The notes under the pieces: model-generated
The model's database searches: none
Told to the model about the DNA's origin: nothing
What the model saw: the letters and a program-made list of their open reading frames with translations, nothing else
Position numbers and translations under genes: made by a program
In this document: positions 50,496-59,661 of the stretch, in pieces
Numbering within the stretch: position 1 is the stretch's first letter
How the letters are laid out: every line of letters begins with the position of its first letter
NCBI GenBank assembly: GCA_900539325.1
Contig: UQCC01000001.1
Coordinates: forward strand, 62,001 to 126,000
From: an uncultured Eubacterium sp.
Lineage (GTDB): Bacteria > Bacillota > Clostridia > Oscillospirales > Acutalibacteraceae
Length of the DNA: 64,000 bases
Reading direction: 5' to 3'

Positions 50496-52404
50496 TTTTC
50501 TCCCCGTAAATCAAAAGGATATGTATGAAAGAGGATGGGAACAGCCGGATTTTGTGTATATTTCCGGTGACGCTTATGTTGACCATCCTTCTTTCGGTGC
50601 GTCAATAATTACCCGTGTGCTCGAGGCAAAAGGTTACAAGGTAGCTGTTTTGTCGCAACCCGATTGGCACGGTACAAAGGATTTTGAGCAGTTCGGTAAG
50701 CCTCGCTTGGGCTATTTTATTTCCAGCGGTAATATCGATTCAATGGTTGCTCATTACACCGTTGCAAAAAAACCTCGTTCAACAGATGCGTATACGGCAG
50801 GCGGTCAAATGGGCAAGCGACCTGACAGAGCGGTTATTGTCTATTCAAATATTGTAAAAAAACTTTATCCCGATGTGCCTGTAATTATCGGCGGACTTGA
50901 AGCATCGCTTCGCCGCTTTGCACATTATGATTATTGGGACGATACCGTTCGTCCGTCAATTCTCCTCGATTCCAAAGCCGATTTGCTCATTTTCGGTATG
51001 GGTGAAAATCAAACAATCGAGATTGCCGAACGACTTAATAACGGCGAAAGTGTTGACACAATGCACGATATTCTCGGCACGGTTTATGCAGTTGACACAA
51101 AGGACACTCCGTATGTCGGCGTTGAGTGCCCGTCATTTGAAAATGTCAGCTCGTCAAAAAAAGAATATGCCAAGGCGGCTCGTATCGAACAGGACGAGCA
51201 GGATCATATCAGAGGAAAAATTATCAAGCAAAAGCACGGCAAAAAAATGATTGTTCAAAATCAGCCTATGCCGCCGCTTACAACCAAGGAACTCGATTGG
51301 GTATACTCTCTGCCTTATATGCGTGCATATCACCCTATGTATGAGGCACAGGGCGGTGTTCCCGGTATTCAAGAAGTTGAGTTTTCAATCACTCACAATC
51401 GTGGCTGCTTTGGTGCTTGTAATTTCTGCTCAATCGCTTTTCATCAGGGCAGATACATAACAACAAGAAGCAAAAAAAGCATTATGGTTGAGGCTGAAAA
51501 ACTCACTCATATGCCTAATTTTAAAGGATATATTCACGATATAGGCGGTCCTACGGCTAATTTCCGTCAGCCGTCTTGTATGCTTCAAGAGGAACACGGA
51601 CTGTGTAAAGGCAAAAAATGTCTTGCTCCAAAGCCTTGCAAAAACCTCGTCGCAAATCACGAGGAATATCTTGATATTCTCCGCAGTGTCCGTCAACTTC
51701 CGGGCATTAAAAAAGTGTTTATTCGTTCGGGTATAAGATATGATTACCTTTTGCAGGATAAGGACGACAGCTTTTTCAGAGAACTTGTAAAATATCATGT
51801 ATCGGGTCAGCTCAAGGTTGCTCCCGAACATTGCTCTGCCGCTGTTCTTGATAAAATGGGCAAGCCGCATATTGAGGCTTATATTGAATTTTCAAAGCGT
51901 TATTTTCAGTATACGGGCGAGATTGATAAGGAGCAGTATTTGGTGCCTTATCTTATGTCGAGCCACCCGGGTTCAACCCTTAATGACGCTATTGATTTGG
52001 CTTTGTTTTTAAAGAAAAATCATATTCGTCCCGAGCAGGTTCAGGATTTCTATCCTACACCCGGCACAATATCCACAACCATGTTTTATACGGGCCTTGA
52101 CCCTTATACCATGGAAGAAGTTTATTCGGCTAAAAATCCGCACGATAAGGCACTTCAAAGGGCACTTTTGCAGTATTATAACCCAAAGAACTTTGCTCTT
52201 GTTGAGGAAGCACTTAAAAAAGCAAAGCGTTTTGATTTAATCGGTACAGACCCAAAATGCCTTGTCCGTCCGCAAAATTCAGCTCATCAAAAGCTGGGCT
52301 CAGGCAGAAACAACGGTAAAAATAATAACAGAAATAATAAGAACAGGCAAAATTTTGCTCCGAAAAAGCAAAATAATTACGGCAGAAAAAAGAAAAGCAG
52401 ATGA
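50488..52404 (+). CDS. YgiQ-family radical SAM protein
   Basis: A 638-residue radical SAM protein of the YgiQ (UPF0313) family. The N-terminal domain (YISGDAYVDHPSFGASIITR; IIGGLEASLRRFAHYDYWDD) is family-specific. The cluster motif is HNRGCFGACNFCSIAFHQGR (CxxxCxxC). A further Cys-rich stretch (HGLCKGKKCLAPKPCKNL) may hold a second Fe-S cluster. The C-terminal 40 residues are Asn/Lys/Arg-rich and probably disordered. Function of the family is unknown; RNA or nucleotide modification is speculation. Confidence 0.9.
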   Translation: MNNFLPVNQKDMYERGWEQPDFVYISGDAYVDHPSFGASIITRVLEAKGYKVAVLSQPDWHGTKDFEQFGKPRLGYFISSGNIDSMVAHYTVAKKPRSTDAYTAGGQMGKRPDRAVIVYSNIVKKLYPDVPVIIGGLEASLRRFAHYDYWDDTVRPSILLDSKADLLIFGMGENQTIEIAERLNNGESVDTMHDILGTVYAVDTKDTPYVGVECPSFENVSSSKKEYAKAARIEQDEQDHIRGKIIKQKHGKKMIVQNQPMPPLTTKELDWVYSLPYMRAYHPMYEAQGGVPGIQEVEFSITHNRGCFGACNFCSIAFHQGRYITTRSKKSIMVEAEKLTHMPNFKGYIHDIGGPTANFRQPSCMLQEEHGLCKGKKCLAPKPCKNLVANHEEYLDILRSVRQLPGIKKVFIRSGIRYDYLLQDKDDSFFRELVKYHVSGQLKVAPEHCSAAVLDKMGKPHIEAYIEFSKRYFQYTGEIDKEQYLVPYLMSSHPGSTLNDAIDLALFLKKNHIRPEQVQDFYPTPGTISTTMFYTGLDPYTMEEVYSAKNPHDKALQRALLQYYNPKNFALVEEALKKAKRFDLIGTDPKCLVRPQNSAHQKLGSGRNNGKNNNRNNKNRQNFAPKKQNNYGRKKKSR

Positions 52405-52808
52405 ACACAAAAACGCAAACAATGTTTATGATAGGCATTGCACTTTTGGTAATGTCGGGCATTTTAATTTATGTGTCGCTTTCAACTCCCGGAGTTTATA
52501 AAGAGTCGGAAACGACGGCAACTCAAATTTCATCTTTAACCGAAACGGCAGCAAACAGTGCAAAATCGGCTGGTTCCGCTTCAAAAAGTTCGGATAACAG
52601 TGCCACGGCTGTAAGTTATCCGATAAATTTAAACACGGCAACCGTTGAAGAACTTACTTCAATCGACGGCTTGGGCGAAAGCAGAGCAAGTGCGATTATT
52701 GAGTATCGTGACTATCTTGGCGGTTACACAAGTGTTGAACAGATTAAGGAAATCAGCGGTATAGGTGACGCAACTTATGCAAAGCTTGCACCTTATCTTA
52801 CGGTGTAG
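52401..52808 (+). CDS. comEA: ComEA-like helix-hairpin-helix DNA receptor
   Basis: A 135-residue membrane-anchored DNA-binding protein: one N-terminal segment (MFMIGIALLVMSGILIYVSL), a Ser/Thr/Ala linker of about 45 residues and tandem helix-hairpin-helix motifs (NLNTATVEELTSIDGLGESR; EQIKEISGIGDATYAKLAPY). ComEA captures double-stranded DNA outside the cell and hands it to ComEC. It lacks the SLBB domain that many Firmicutes ComEA proteins carry, so it is a short form. It overlaps the YgiQ gene by 4 bases and is followed by comFC. Confidence 0.88.
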   Translation: MNTKTQTMFMIGIALLVMSGILIYVSLSTPGVYKESETTATQISSLTETAANSAKSAGSASKSSDNSATAVSYPINLNTATVEELTSIDGLGESRASAIIEYRDYLGGYTSVEQIKEISGIGDATYAKLAPYLTV

Positions 52809-52810
52809 CC

Positions 52811-53518
52811 ATGATTAAAGATTTGCTTAAAGCACTTTCGTGGTGTGTTTTTACCCGTCGTTGTGATTTGTGCGGCGATGTTGTGCCTCTCACTCAAAGC
52901 AGATGTGACGAATGCCTTAAAGCCGAAAAAATTAACGGTGAAATTTGTACTTCATGCGGTATGTCAAAGGATGAGTGCACTTGCAAAAGTTCTCATCATA
53001 AGCCAGAATATGAGCAAATATGTGCTCCGTTTTATTATGAAGGCAATATTGTAAAAGCTATGCACCGCCTGAAGTTTCAGGGCTTTTGTGAAAATGCAAT
53101 CGGTATGGCTGACGAAATGGCAAAAACGATTAAAAAGCAGTATAATCACATTAATTTTGATGCGATAACCTATGTTCCTCTGTCAAAGAGCAGAGAGCGG
53201 GCGAGGGGATATAATCAGTCAAAACTCATTGCCGAAAAGCTGTCAAAAACTCTCAATGTTCCGCTTGAAGACACTTTTTATAAGGCGTATGAAAATCCGC
53301 CGCAACGCAATCAGTCCGCACGGCAAAGGCGTGCAAATGTGTTCGGTGCATTTGATGTAAACGAAAATATCAATCCTGTCGGCAAAACATATCTGATAGT
53401 TGATGATGTAAAAACAACCGGTGCAACCCTGTCCGAATGTGCCGCCGTTCTCGATTCCTACGGTGCAACGGCAACCTATGCCACCGCCTTTGCAATCAGA
53501 AAACCGAATAAAAGATAA
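52811..53518 (+). CDS. comFC: ComFC-like phosphoribosyltransferase
   Basis: A 235-residue protein with an N-terminal double zinc ribbon (CDLCGDVVPLTQSRCDEC; CTSCGMSKDECTC) and a C-terminal type I PRTase domain (VPLSKSRERARGYNQSKLIA; RRANVFGAF; LIVDDVKTTGATLSEC). ComFC supports late steps of DNA uptake in naturally competent bacteria, although homologues occur widely in non-competent ones. Together with comEA just upstream and comEC at 26321 it gives part of a DNA-uptake set. Confidence 0.9.
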   Translation: MIKDLLKALSWCVFTRRCDLCGDVVPLTQSRCDECLKAEKINGEICTSCGMSKDECTCKSSHHKPEYEQICAPFYYEGNIVKAMHRLKFQGFCENAIGMADEMAKTIKKQYNHINFDAITYVPLSKSRERARGYNQSKLIAEKLSKTLNVPLEDTFYKAYENPPQRNQSARQRRANVFGAFDVNENINPVGKTYLIVDDVKTTGATLSECAAVLDSYGATATYATAFAIRKPNKR

Positions 53519-53616
53519 AAGCAAGTTTTTTTGTGCAATGTGGAATCTGACGGGATGATTCGCCATCATTTTATTATAGGTGTATTAAAAATTAAATGTG
53601 GTTTTTATCAATTTAT

Positions 53617-53644
53617 TTGACAAAATTTGTGTATTTATTATAAT
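53617..53644 (+). promoter_or_regulatory. Promoter of the tRNA-Arg gene
   Basis: TTGACA (53617-53622), 16-base spacer, TATAAT (53639-53644), 18 bases before the mature tRNA. The stretch from comFC to here (53519-53616) shows no gene, only a weak ATGAT / ATCAT hairpin near 53556 that could end the upstream operon. Confidence 0.75.
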
Positions 53645-53661
53645 AGTATAAGTGTGTATTC

Positions 53662-53738
53662 CTGTCCGTAGCACAACCGGATAATGCCTCCGACTCCGAC
53701 TCGGAAGATTACGGGTTCGAATCCCGTCGGGCAGGCCA
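53662..53738 (+). tRNA. tRNA-Arg, anticodon CCG
   Basis: Cloverleaf by eye: acceptor CTGTCCG (53662-53668) with CGGGCAG (53728-53734, one G-U pair), a three-pair D stem (GCA / TGC), anticodon arm TCCGA / TCGGA around CTCCGAC (anticodon CCG after U33), five-base variable loop, T arm ACGGG / CCCGT around TTCGAAT, G73 and an encoded CCA at 53736-53738. A run of seven Ts follows directly and can end transcription. It reads CGG arginine codons. Confidence 0.93.
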
Positions 53739-53786
53739 TTTTTTTGCCATATCATATAGTTTTGGTAAGATATATGTAAAATTTTC

Positions 53787-53815
53787 TTGACATTTATTAT
53801 ATATTATAAGATAAT
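53787..53815 (+). promoter_or_regulatory. Promoter of the Na/Pi cotransporter gene
   Basis: TTGACA (53787-53792), 17-base spacer, GATAAT (53810-53815), in a very AT-rich stretch; the ATG at 53874 has AGAGG before it. Confidence 0.55.
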
Positions 53816-53873
53816 TTATGTGTATATTATATAGTAGACATAAATTTTTGATGCGTAAGTAAGAGGAAAAAAT

Positions 53874-55520
53874 ATGGGTATTTCTAATATCATCAGCCTG
53901 CTCGGCGGTCTCGGACTGTTTTTGTTCGGTATGAAATATATGTCAGACGGCCTTAATCAGGTAGCGGGTAAAAAGATGAAAAATCTGCTTGAAAAACTTA
54001 CCCGAAATAGATTTAAGGGATTTTTACTCGGTGTTTTGGTAACGGCTGTTATTCAGTCATCATCAGCCACAACCGTTATGCTTATGGGCTTTTTAAATGC
54101 CGGCATTATGGATTTGGCTCAGGCAACAGGAGTTATTATCGGTGCAAATATCGGTACCACAATTACTGCTGTTCTTATTGCTATTGATGTTTCCGCCATT
54201 GCACCGTTTTGTATTTTTATCGGCACGGTAATGGCGTTGTTCAGCAAAAAGCAAACTCAAAAGTTTGTGGGCCAAATTATTCTCGGCTTCGGCGTTTTGT
54301 TCTTCGGACTGAAGTATATGAGCGGTCCCGAAGCTATGGGTGTGCTTAAAACAAGTGCGGCATTTCAGGCGTTTATCACAAAAGCCAATAATCCGTTTCT
54401 CGGCCTTTTGATTGGCTTTATTATGTGTTCCGTGCTTCAAAGTTCAAGTGCGTCAATAGGTGTTTTGCAGGCTCTTGCAATGACAAGTGCCAGCCTTATG
54501 CCGATGAAGTTTGCAATTTATCTTATTATCGGTATCAATGTAGGCTCTGCAATGCCGCTTTTCCTTTCCGCAATCGGTGCAAAAACAAATGCAAAGCGTG
54601 CCGCAGTTATTTACTTTATTTTCGATTTTGTGGGTATGCTTCTGTTTACCCCAATTGCACTTATATTCCCGCAATATACCGAGTGGATTACAAGTCTTTC
54701 GGATAACGGTTCCGTGCAGGTTGCCATTGCACATATTATTTTCAAGGTGGTTACCGCCTTTGTATTACTGCCGTTTATCAAATGGATTGTTAAGCTCAGT
54801 GAAATTATTATCAAACCTAAAGAGCATGATACCAAGCTTCGCTTTGAGTTTATCGATAAGAAAATCAGCAACAACCCTGTTTCAACCGCACTTCAAATCG
54901 GCAGTGAGGTTGAGCGTATGGCAAGACTTGTAAGGCATAATTTCGTTATCGCCTGCGAGGGCTTCCTTGTTATGGATGACAGTAAAAAGCGTGAACTTTC
55001 CGAAAACGAAGAACTTATTAATTGGCTCAACCACAATATTTCGGACTTTATGATTACCGTTACTTCAAAAGAAATTACCGGTGATGTGTCGGAATATATC
55101 GGTAAACTTTTCCATGTAATTACCGACCTTGAAAGAATCGGCGACCATGCAGAAAATATTATGCAGAAGATTTCTATGGCTAAGGAAGAAAATCTCGGAT
55201 TTACCGATGCCGGAATTAACGAATTCAAAGAAATTTATGAGGTTGACCTTGAACTCCTCGACCGTGCGCTCGGTGCATTTACAAATAAGCACCTTACGGA
55301 TGCAGAGGAGCATCAGCTTCATTATTTGGAGGATACAATCGATTATCTTACACTTCAGGCACAGGATAATCATGTTCAGCGACTTCGTGATAAAAAATGC
55401 CATACAGCTTCAGGTGTTATATTTACAAAGGCTCTGCAAGACCTTGAAAGAGTGGGCGACCATTCATACAATATCGCTTGGGCGGCAAGAATCGATAAAA
55501 ATTTGATAAGACAGATTTAG
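53874..55520 (+). CDS. Na+/phosphate cotransporter with PhoU-like domain
   Basis: A 548-residue transporter of the NptA/YjbB (type II Na/Pi) family. The duplicated transport motifs are visible: VIQSSSATTVMLMGFLNAG with GVIIGANIGTT, and SVLQSSSASIGVLQALAM with GINVGSAMP. The C-terminal ~210 residues form a PhoU-like helical domain with two repeats (ITDLERIGDHAENIMQ; LQDLERVGDHSYNIAW). It probably imports or exports phosphate; the PhoB/PhoR-type system at 62412 could control it, but no Pho-box was identified. The next gene starts 1 base after the stop. Confidence 0.93.
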   Translation: MGISNIISLLGGLGLFLFGMKYMSDGLNQVAGKKMKNLLEKLTRNRFKGFLLGVLVTAVIQSSSATTVMLMGFLNAGIMDLAQATGVIIGANIGTTITAVLIAIDVSAIAPFCIFIGTVMALFSKKQTQKFVGQIILGFGVLFFGLKYMSGPEAMGVLKTSAAFQAFITKANNPFLGLLIGFIMCSVLQSSSASIGVLQALAMTSASLMPMKFAIYLIIGINVGSAMPLFLSAIGAKTNAKRAAVIYFIFDFVGMLLFTPIALIFPQYTEWITSLSDNGSVQVAIAHIIFKVVTAFVLLPFIKWIVKLSEIIIKPKEHDTKLRFEFIDKKISNNPVSTALQIGSEVERMARLVRHNFVIACEGFLVMDDSKKRELSENEELINWLNHNISDFMITVTSKEITGDVSEYIGKLFHVITDLERIGDHAENIMQKISMAKEENLGFTDAGINEFKEIYEVDLELLDRALGAFTNKHLTDAEEHQLHYLEDTIDYLTLQAQDNHVQRLRDKKCHTASGVIFTKALQDLERVGDHSYNIAWAARIDKNLIRQI

Positions 55521-55521
55521 T

Positions 55522-57066
55522 ATGATTAAAGACAGAAGAAAAGTAACAGACAAACTGAATACTCTTTTGTTCGGCAAGGATTTGCGTATTACAAAGGGCG
55601 ATGTCTTTTCTGCTCTTTATGAGTACGATTATTCGTCATATTATCCTGAGGACAAATATGTTTATAGTCAGGATTTGCCAAAGGATAATGTGTTTGACAT
55701 TCGTGATTACGGTGCAAATGCAAAGTTTGAAGATAATGCGGTTTATATTCAAATGGCTGTTGATGATGCGGCAAAAACGGGCGGTACTGTTTTGATTGCC
55801 GGCGGTGAATATGTCACTACAACCGTTTTTCTCAAATCCGATGTTACTTTGTTTATTGAAAAAAATTCTGCACTTTCGTCAAATAAAACAGGCGTGGGAT
55901 ATAACCACAAAGGCATTATTCATGCCGACAGCGTACATAATGTTGCGTTGACAGGCGGCGGCAAGGTAAAGGGTAACGGCGAATATTTTGGCAGAAAACC
56001 GCTTTTAGACAAAAATGTTACCGAGCATGCCGAATGTATAGATGTTATCGAAATGCGCAGAACTTACCGTGCACAGCTCCGCTTTGCACATGAAAGTAAG
56101 TATGGCGGTGCGATTTATATAAAAAACTGTACCGATTTTGTTGCCGATAATTTTATTATTGAAAATTCGGCTCATTGGTCTTTCAGAATAGAAAACTGTA
56201 ATAATGTTAAAATTAACAATTTTATAATTAATAATAACCGCAATGTTGCAAATGCCGACGGCTTTGATATTGCAGGCACGAGCAATATATCGATTAATCA
56301 TTGCTTTGTGTCCACCGCTGATGACGGAATATGTATCAAAAATGCCGTGTGGCTCGGCAATACGGAAACGATGAGTAATATTTCCGTTACCGATTGCGAG
56401 GTTATCTCCCGTGCCAATTCGTTCAAAATCGGCACGGAAACGACATATGACATTTCAAATGTGACGGTCAGAAATTGCAAATTTATGATGACGGATTTGT
56501 ATCCGGGAACGGTCAGCGGTATTGCGATAGAAAGTGCCGACGGTTCACGAGTACATAATATCACCGTCCAAAATATAATTATGGATAGGGTGACTTGTCC
56601 TGTGTTTATCAGACTTTGCAACCGCAACAGGGCTGCTGAGGTTGATGCCGTAAGTGCAAATGCCGTAGAATTCGGCAAGAAAAAGAAAAAGGCATCGTCT
56701 GCACCAAAGGATATGTTTGATAAAAAGGGCGAGGTGTTTAATATAAATATCTCGGACATTACCGCAACCAATGCCGAAATTCCGGTTATTGTTGCAGGTT
56801 ACAGACAGCACGGCAGTACCCGATATGTGTCCGATGTCACACTCAAAAATTTTGAAATATATTACGCCCCTTACAAAGAGATTTATGACAGGCGTGCGTT
56901 TATTCCCGAATATGCCGATGTTTATCCCGAATCGTGGCGATTTAGAAATCTACCGACTTACGGAATATGGGCTAGGCATGTAAAAGGCTTAAAATTGCTT
57001 GATTTTAATTGTTCTGCTCCACGCAGTACATGGAAAGAGAAATACATTATGGAGGATGTTTTATAA
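55522..57066 (+). CDS. GH28-fold right-handed beta-helix protein
   Basis: A 514-residue protein with the pectate-lyase-like start (FDIRDYGANAKFEDNAVYIQ; GGTVLIAGGEYVTTTVFLKS) and parallel beta-helix repeats of GH28 polygalacturonases. Acidic catalytic motifs NADGFDIAG and STADDGICIKN correspond to the GH28 NxD and DD sites. The GHG motif that follows in true polygalacturonases is absent: the equivalent stretch reads SRANSFKIGTE. The usual C-terminal LPTYGIWARHVKGLKL ending is present. No signal peptide, so it acts on imported oligosaccharides or on another glycoside. A sugar-kinase-like gene overlaps its stop. Confidence 0.82.
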   Translation: MIKDRRKVTDKLNTLLFGKDLRITKGDVFSALYEYDYSSYYPEDKYVYSQDLPKDNVFDIRDYGANAKFEDNAVYIQMAVDDAAKTGGTVLIAGGEYVTTTVFLKSDVTLFIEKNSALSSNKTGVGYNHKGIIHADSVHNVALTGGGKVKGNGEYFGRKPLLDKNVTEHAECIDVIEMRRTYRAQLRFAHESKYGGAIYIKNCTDFVADNFIIENSAHWSFRIENCNNVKINNFIINNNRNVANADGFDIAGTSNISINHCFVSTADDGICIKNAVWLGNTETMSNISVTDCEVISRANSFKIGTETTYDISNVTVRNCKFMMTDLYPGTVSGIAIESADGSRVHNITVQNIIMDRVTCPVFIRLCNRNRAAEVDAVSANAVEFGKKKKKASSAPKDMFDKKGEVFNINISDITATNAEIPVIVAGYRQHGSTRYVSDVTLKNFEIYYAPYKEIYDRRAFIPEYADVYPESWRFRNLPTYGIWARHVKGLKLLDFNCSAPRSTWKEKYIMEDVL

Positions 57067-58163
57067 TGACAGATATTAAAACTGTAATTGATAATTTTGA
57101 ATTTGAGGGGAATTTTGTTGATGTTGTAGAATACGGCTCAGGTCATATCAACAAAACCTATCTTGTAACATTTGATAACAACGGAGTAGAGCAAAAGTAT
57201 ATTCTCCAACAGCTTAACGCCAATGTATTTAAAAATATTGACCAACTTATGAAAAATGTGTTTGCCGTAACTTCTTATCTTCGTTCCGTTATCAAGGAAA
57301 ACGGCGGCGACCCGGACAGAGAAACTTTGCATTATATTCGCACAAAAGACGGCAACGAGTATTATTATGATCCTGAAAACAAAACATATTTCAGAGCATA
57401 TATTTTTGTTCGTGATTCTGTCAGCTTCAATACAGCCGAAAATGCAGATATGTTCAAGTCAAGCGGTGAGGCTTTCGGAAAGTTCCAAAGACTTTTGTCC
57501 GATTTTAATGCGGAAGAACTTACAGAAACAATCCCGCATTTCCACGATACTTTGTGGAGATACAACAACGAGTTTGTTCCTGCTCTTGAAAAGAATGCTT
57601 CGGGCAGACTTGATACTTGCAAGGCAGAAGTTGATTTTGTAAATAAGTATGCCGATGAAATGGGCAAACTTACTGCAATGACCGAGAAGGGCGAACTTCC
57701 GCTCCGTGTAACTCACAACGATACAAAGCTCAATAATGTTATGTTTGATAAGGACACAAACAAATGTGTTTGCGTTATTGACCTTGATACCGTTATGCCG
57801 GGTCTTGCTCTTTATGATTTCGGTGATTCAATCCGCTTTGGTGCATCAACAGCTGCCGAGGACGAAACCGATCTTGATAAGGTAGAAATGGATTTGGATT
57901 ACTTCAAGGCTTATGCAGAGGGCTTTTTGGGCGAAGCAGGCAAGTATTTCAATCAAGCGGAAATTGACAACCTTGCATTTGCTTCAAAACTTATGACTCT
58001 CGAATGCGGTATGCGTTTCTTGACCGACTACATCAACGGCGATGTTTATTTCAGAACAGAATATCCTGAACATAACCTTGACCGTGCACGCAATCAGTTC
58101 AAACTTGTTGCCGATATGGACAGCAAGATGGACAAGATGGAAGAAATTATCAAAAATATTTAA
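57066..58163 (+). CDS. NahK-like aminoglycoside-phosphotransferase-fold sugar kinase
   Basis: A 365-residue kinase of the APH fold. The Brenner-type catalytic loop THNDTKLNNVMFD and the metal-binding VIDLDTVMPGLALYDFGDSIR closely match N-acetylhexosamine 1-kinases (NahK) of the LNB/GNB pathway in bifidobacteria. It would phosphorylate a sugar at the anomeric position; the actual sugar is uncertain. The ATG at 57066 lies in the stop codon of the GH28-fold gene, with GGAGG in that gene's end, so the two are coupled and the kinase probably acts on the released sugar. Confidence 0.83.
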   Translation: MTDIKTVIDNFEFEGNFVDVVEYGSGHINKTYLVTFDNNGVEQKYILQQLNANVFKNIDQLMKNVFAVTSYLRSVIKENGGDPDRETLHYIRTKDGNEYYYDPENKTYFRAYIFVRDSVSFNTAENADMFKSSGEAFGKFQRLLSDFNAEELTETIPHFHDTLWRYNNEFVPALEKNASGRLDTCKAEVDFVNKYADEMGKLTAMTEKGELPLRVTHNDTKLNNVMFDKDTNKCVCVIDLDTVMPGLALYDFGDSIRFGASTAAEDETDLDKVEMDLDYFKAYAEGFLGEAGKYFNQAEIDNLAFASKLMTLECGMRFLTDYINGDVYFRTEYPEHNLDRARNQFKLVADMDSKMDKMEEIIKNI

Positions 58164-58174
58164 CTCCTTATAGC

Positions 58175-58221
58175 CTCCCTTGTAAAGGGAGGTGTCACAC
58201 CTTTAGGTGTGACGGAGGGAT
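58175..58221 (+). repeat. Double-hairpin intergenic repeat
   Basis: Two adjacent perfect hairpins: CCTCCCTT / AAGGGAGG (58175-58193, 3-base loop) and GTCACACC / GGTGTGAC (58195-58214, TTTA loop), followed by GGAGGGATT. The 3' GGAGGG also complements the first arm. This is the form of a short non-autonomous (MITE/REP-like) element known from related Clostridia. It may also end the upstream operon or fold in read-through RNA. Confidence 0.7.
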
Positions 58222-58228
58222 TTTAAAG

Positions 58229-58255
58229 TTTGTAGGGGTGGTTATAACTGCCCTT
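58229..58255 (+). repeat. GTAGGGG-type dispersed hairpin, second member
   Basis: TTTGTAGGGGTGGTTATAAC followed by TGCCCTT, with weak arms AGGGG / CCCT. The shared TTTGTAGGGG start relates it to the element after hisD (3563-3590). It directly abuts the double-hairpin repeat. Confidence 0.45.
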
Positions 58256-58268
58256 ATTTTTAAAGATT

Positions 58269-59621
58269 ATGAGTATTAAGAAAAACGATGATATAACATT
58301 AAAAATTGAAGATATGACAAACGAAGGCTCGTCAGTCGGTCACTATGACGGTATGGCGGTTTTTGTTCGTGGTGCGGTAACGGGTGATGAAATTGTCGCT
58401 CATATTATCAAAGCCAAAAAGAACTATGCAATCGGCATTGTAAAAGAAATTATTAATCCGTCACAGCATAGAATTGAGTCCGATTGTCCCGTGTCCGACA
58501 AGTGCGGAGGCTGTTCGTTTAGGAATATGACCTATGATGCCGAGCTTCAATATAAGCAGGGCAGAGTAGCGGATGCCGTTAAAAGAATTGGGCATATTGA
58601 TGCTCCGATTAAGCCGATTATCGGTGCCGATACGGTTGATAATTATCGCAATAAGGCACAGTATCCTGTTTGCATCACAAACGGTGAACTTCAGGCAGGC
58701 TTTTATGCTTACAAAAGTCATAGGATTATTCCGTGTGCAGATTGCCGACTTCAGCATAGTAGCTTCAAAGATATTCTCGACATAATCGCAAAATGGGTGC
58801 GTGCAAATAATGTTACATCTTATGATGAACAAACAGGCAGGGGACTGCTCCGCCATATTTATATTCGCAGAGCACCTATGACGGCAGAAACAATGGTCTG
58901 CCTTGTCATCAACGGCAAGAGTGTGCCGAACGAAACCGACCTTGTTGCTTCGCTTAAGCAGTATGACGGCGTAAAGTCAATTTGTTTGAATATTAATCGA
59001 GAAAATACAAATGTAATTCTCGGCAACGAAACAAAGTTGATTTACGGCGAACCGACTGTTACCGATGTTTTGCTTGGTAAAAAGTTTGTGATTTCGCCCG
59101 AATCATTTTATCAAATCAACCACGACCAATGCGAAAAACTGTACACCAAAGCTGCCGAATACGCAGGTTTGACAGGCAACGAAATCGTTGTTGACCTCTA
59201 CTGCGGTGTCGGCACAATCGGTCTTTCAATGGCAGATAACGTAAAGCAGATTTTTGGTATTGAGATTATTCCGCAGGCTATTGAAAATGCAAAAATCAAC
59301 GCTCGACAAAACGGAATAACAAATGCAGAATTTTTCTGCGGTGATGCCTATGACGGTGCAAAGGAGCTTGAAAGAAGAGGAATAACTCCCGATGTCGTTA
59401 TCCTCGACCCACCTCGCAAGGGTTGTCAAAAAGAGCTGTTTGATGTTGTCGAAAAAATGAACCCAAAGAGAATAGTTTATGTTTCGTGCGACAGCGCCAC
59501 CCTCGCCCGAGATTTGGAAGTGCTCCAAACAAAAGGCTACCAAACCCTCGAAGTCACCCCGGTCGATATGTTCCCCCGCACTCCTCATGTGGAAGCAGTA
59601 TGTTTGTTGTTTAAGTGCTAA
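58269..59621 (+). CDS. RNA uracil-5-methyltransferase (RlmD/RlmCD type)
   Basis: A 450-residue SAM-dependent enzyme that makes m5U in 23S rRNA. An N-terminal TRAM domain (KIEDMTNEGSSVGHYDGMAVFV) is followed by the 4Fe-4S cysteine cluster (CPVSDKCGGCSFR, with a fourth Cys in IPCADCRLQ), the SAM motif VVDLYCGVGTIGLSMA and the catalytic nucleophile region RIVYVSCDSATLARDL. The ending HVEAVCLLFKC is also typical. In Firmicutes one such enzyme (RlmCD) often modifies both U747 and U1939. The gene follows the repeat cluster without a visible promoter. Confidence 0.92.
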   Translation: MSIKKNDDITLKIEDMTNEGSSVGHYDGMAVFVRGAVTGDEIVAHIIKAKKNYAIGIVKEIINPSQHRIESDCPVSDKCGGCSFRNMTYDAELQYKQGRVADAVKRIGHIDAPIKPIIGADTVDNYRNKAQYPVCITNGELQAGFYAYKSHRIIPCADCRLQHSSFKDILDIIAKWVRANNVTSYDEQTGRGLLRHIYIRRAPMTAETMVCLVINGKSVPNETDLVASLKQYDGVKSICLNINRENTNVILGNETKLIYGEPTVTDVLLGKKFVISPESFYQINHDQCEKLYTKAAEYAGLTGNEIVVDLYCGVGTIGLSMADNVKQIFGIEIIPQAIENAKINARQNGITNAEFFCGDAYDGAKELERRGITPDVVILDPPRKGCQKELFDVVEKMNPKRIVYVSCDSATLARDLEVLQTKGYQTLEVTPVDMFPRTPHVEAVCLLFKC

Positions 59622-59661
59622 AGTATTTTGTAGTATTTTATATTTTGTAAAGGAGAAAAAT

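Noticed and set aside
53662..53760. tRNA-Arg 3' end as an integration (att) site
   Set aside because: No integrase gene, no direct repeat of the tRNA 3' end and no foreign cargo nearby.
59479..59661. Upstream extension of the HNH gene overlapping the methyltransferase gene
   Set aside because: It reads the end of the methyltransferase in another frame; the ATG at 59662 has a clear AAAGGAG and starts a normal membrane anchor.
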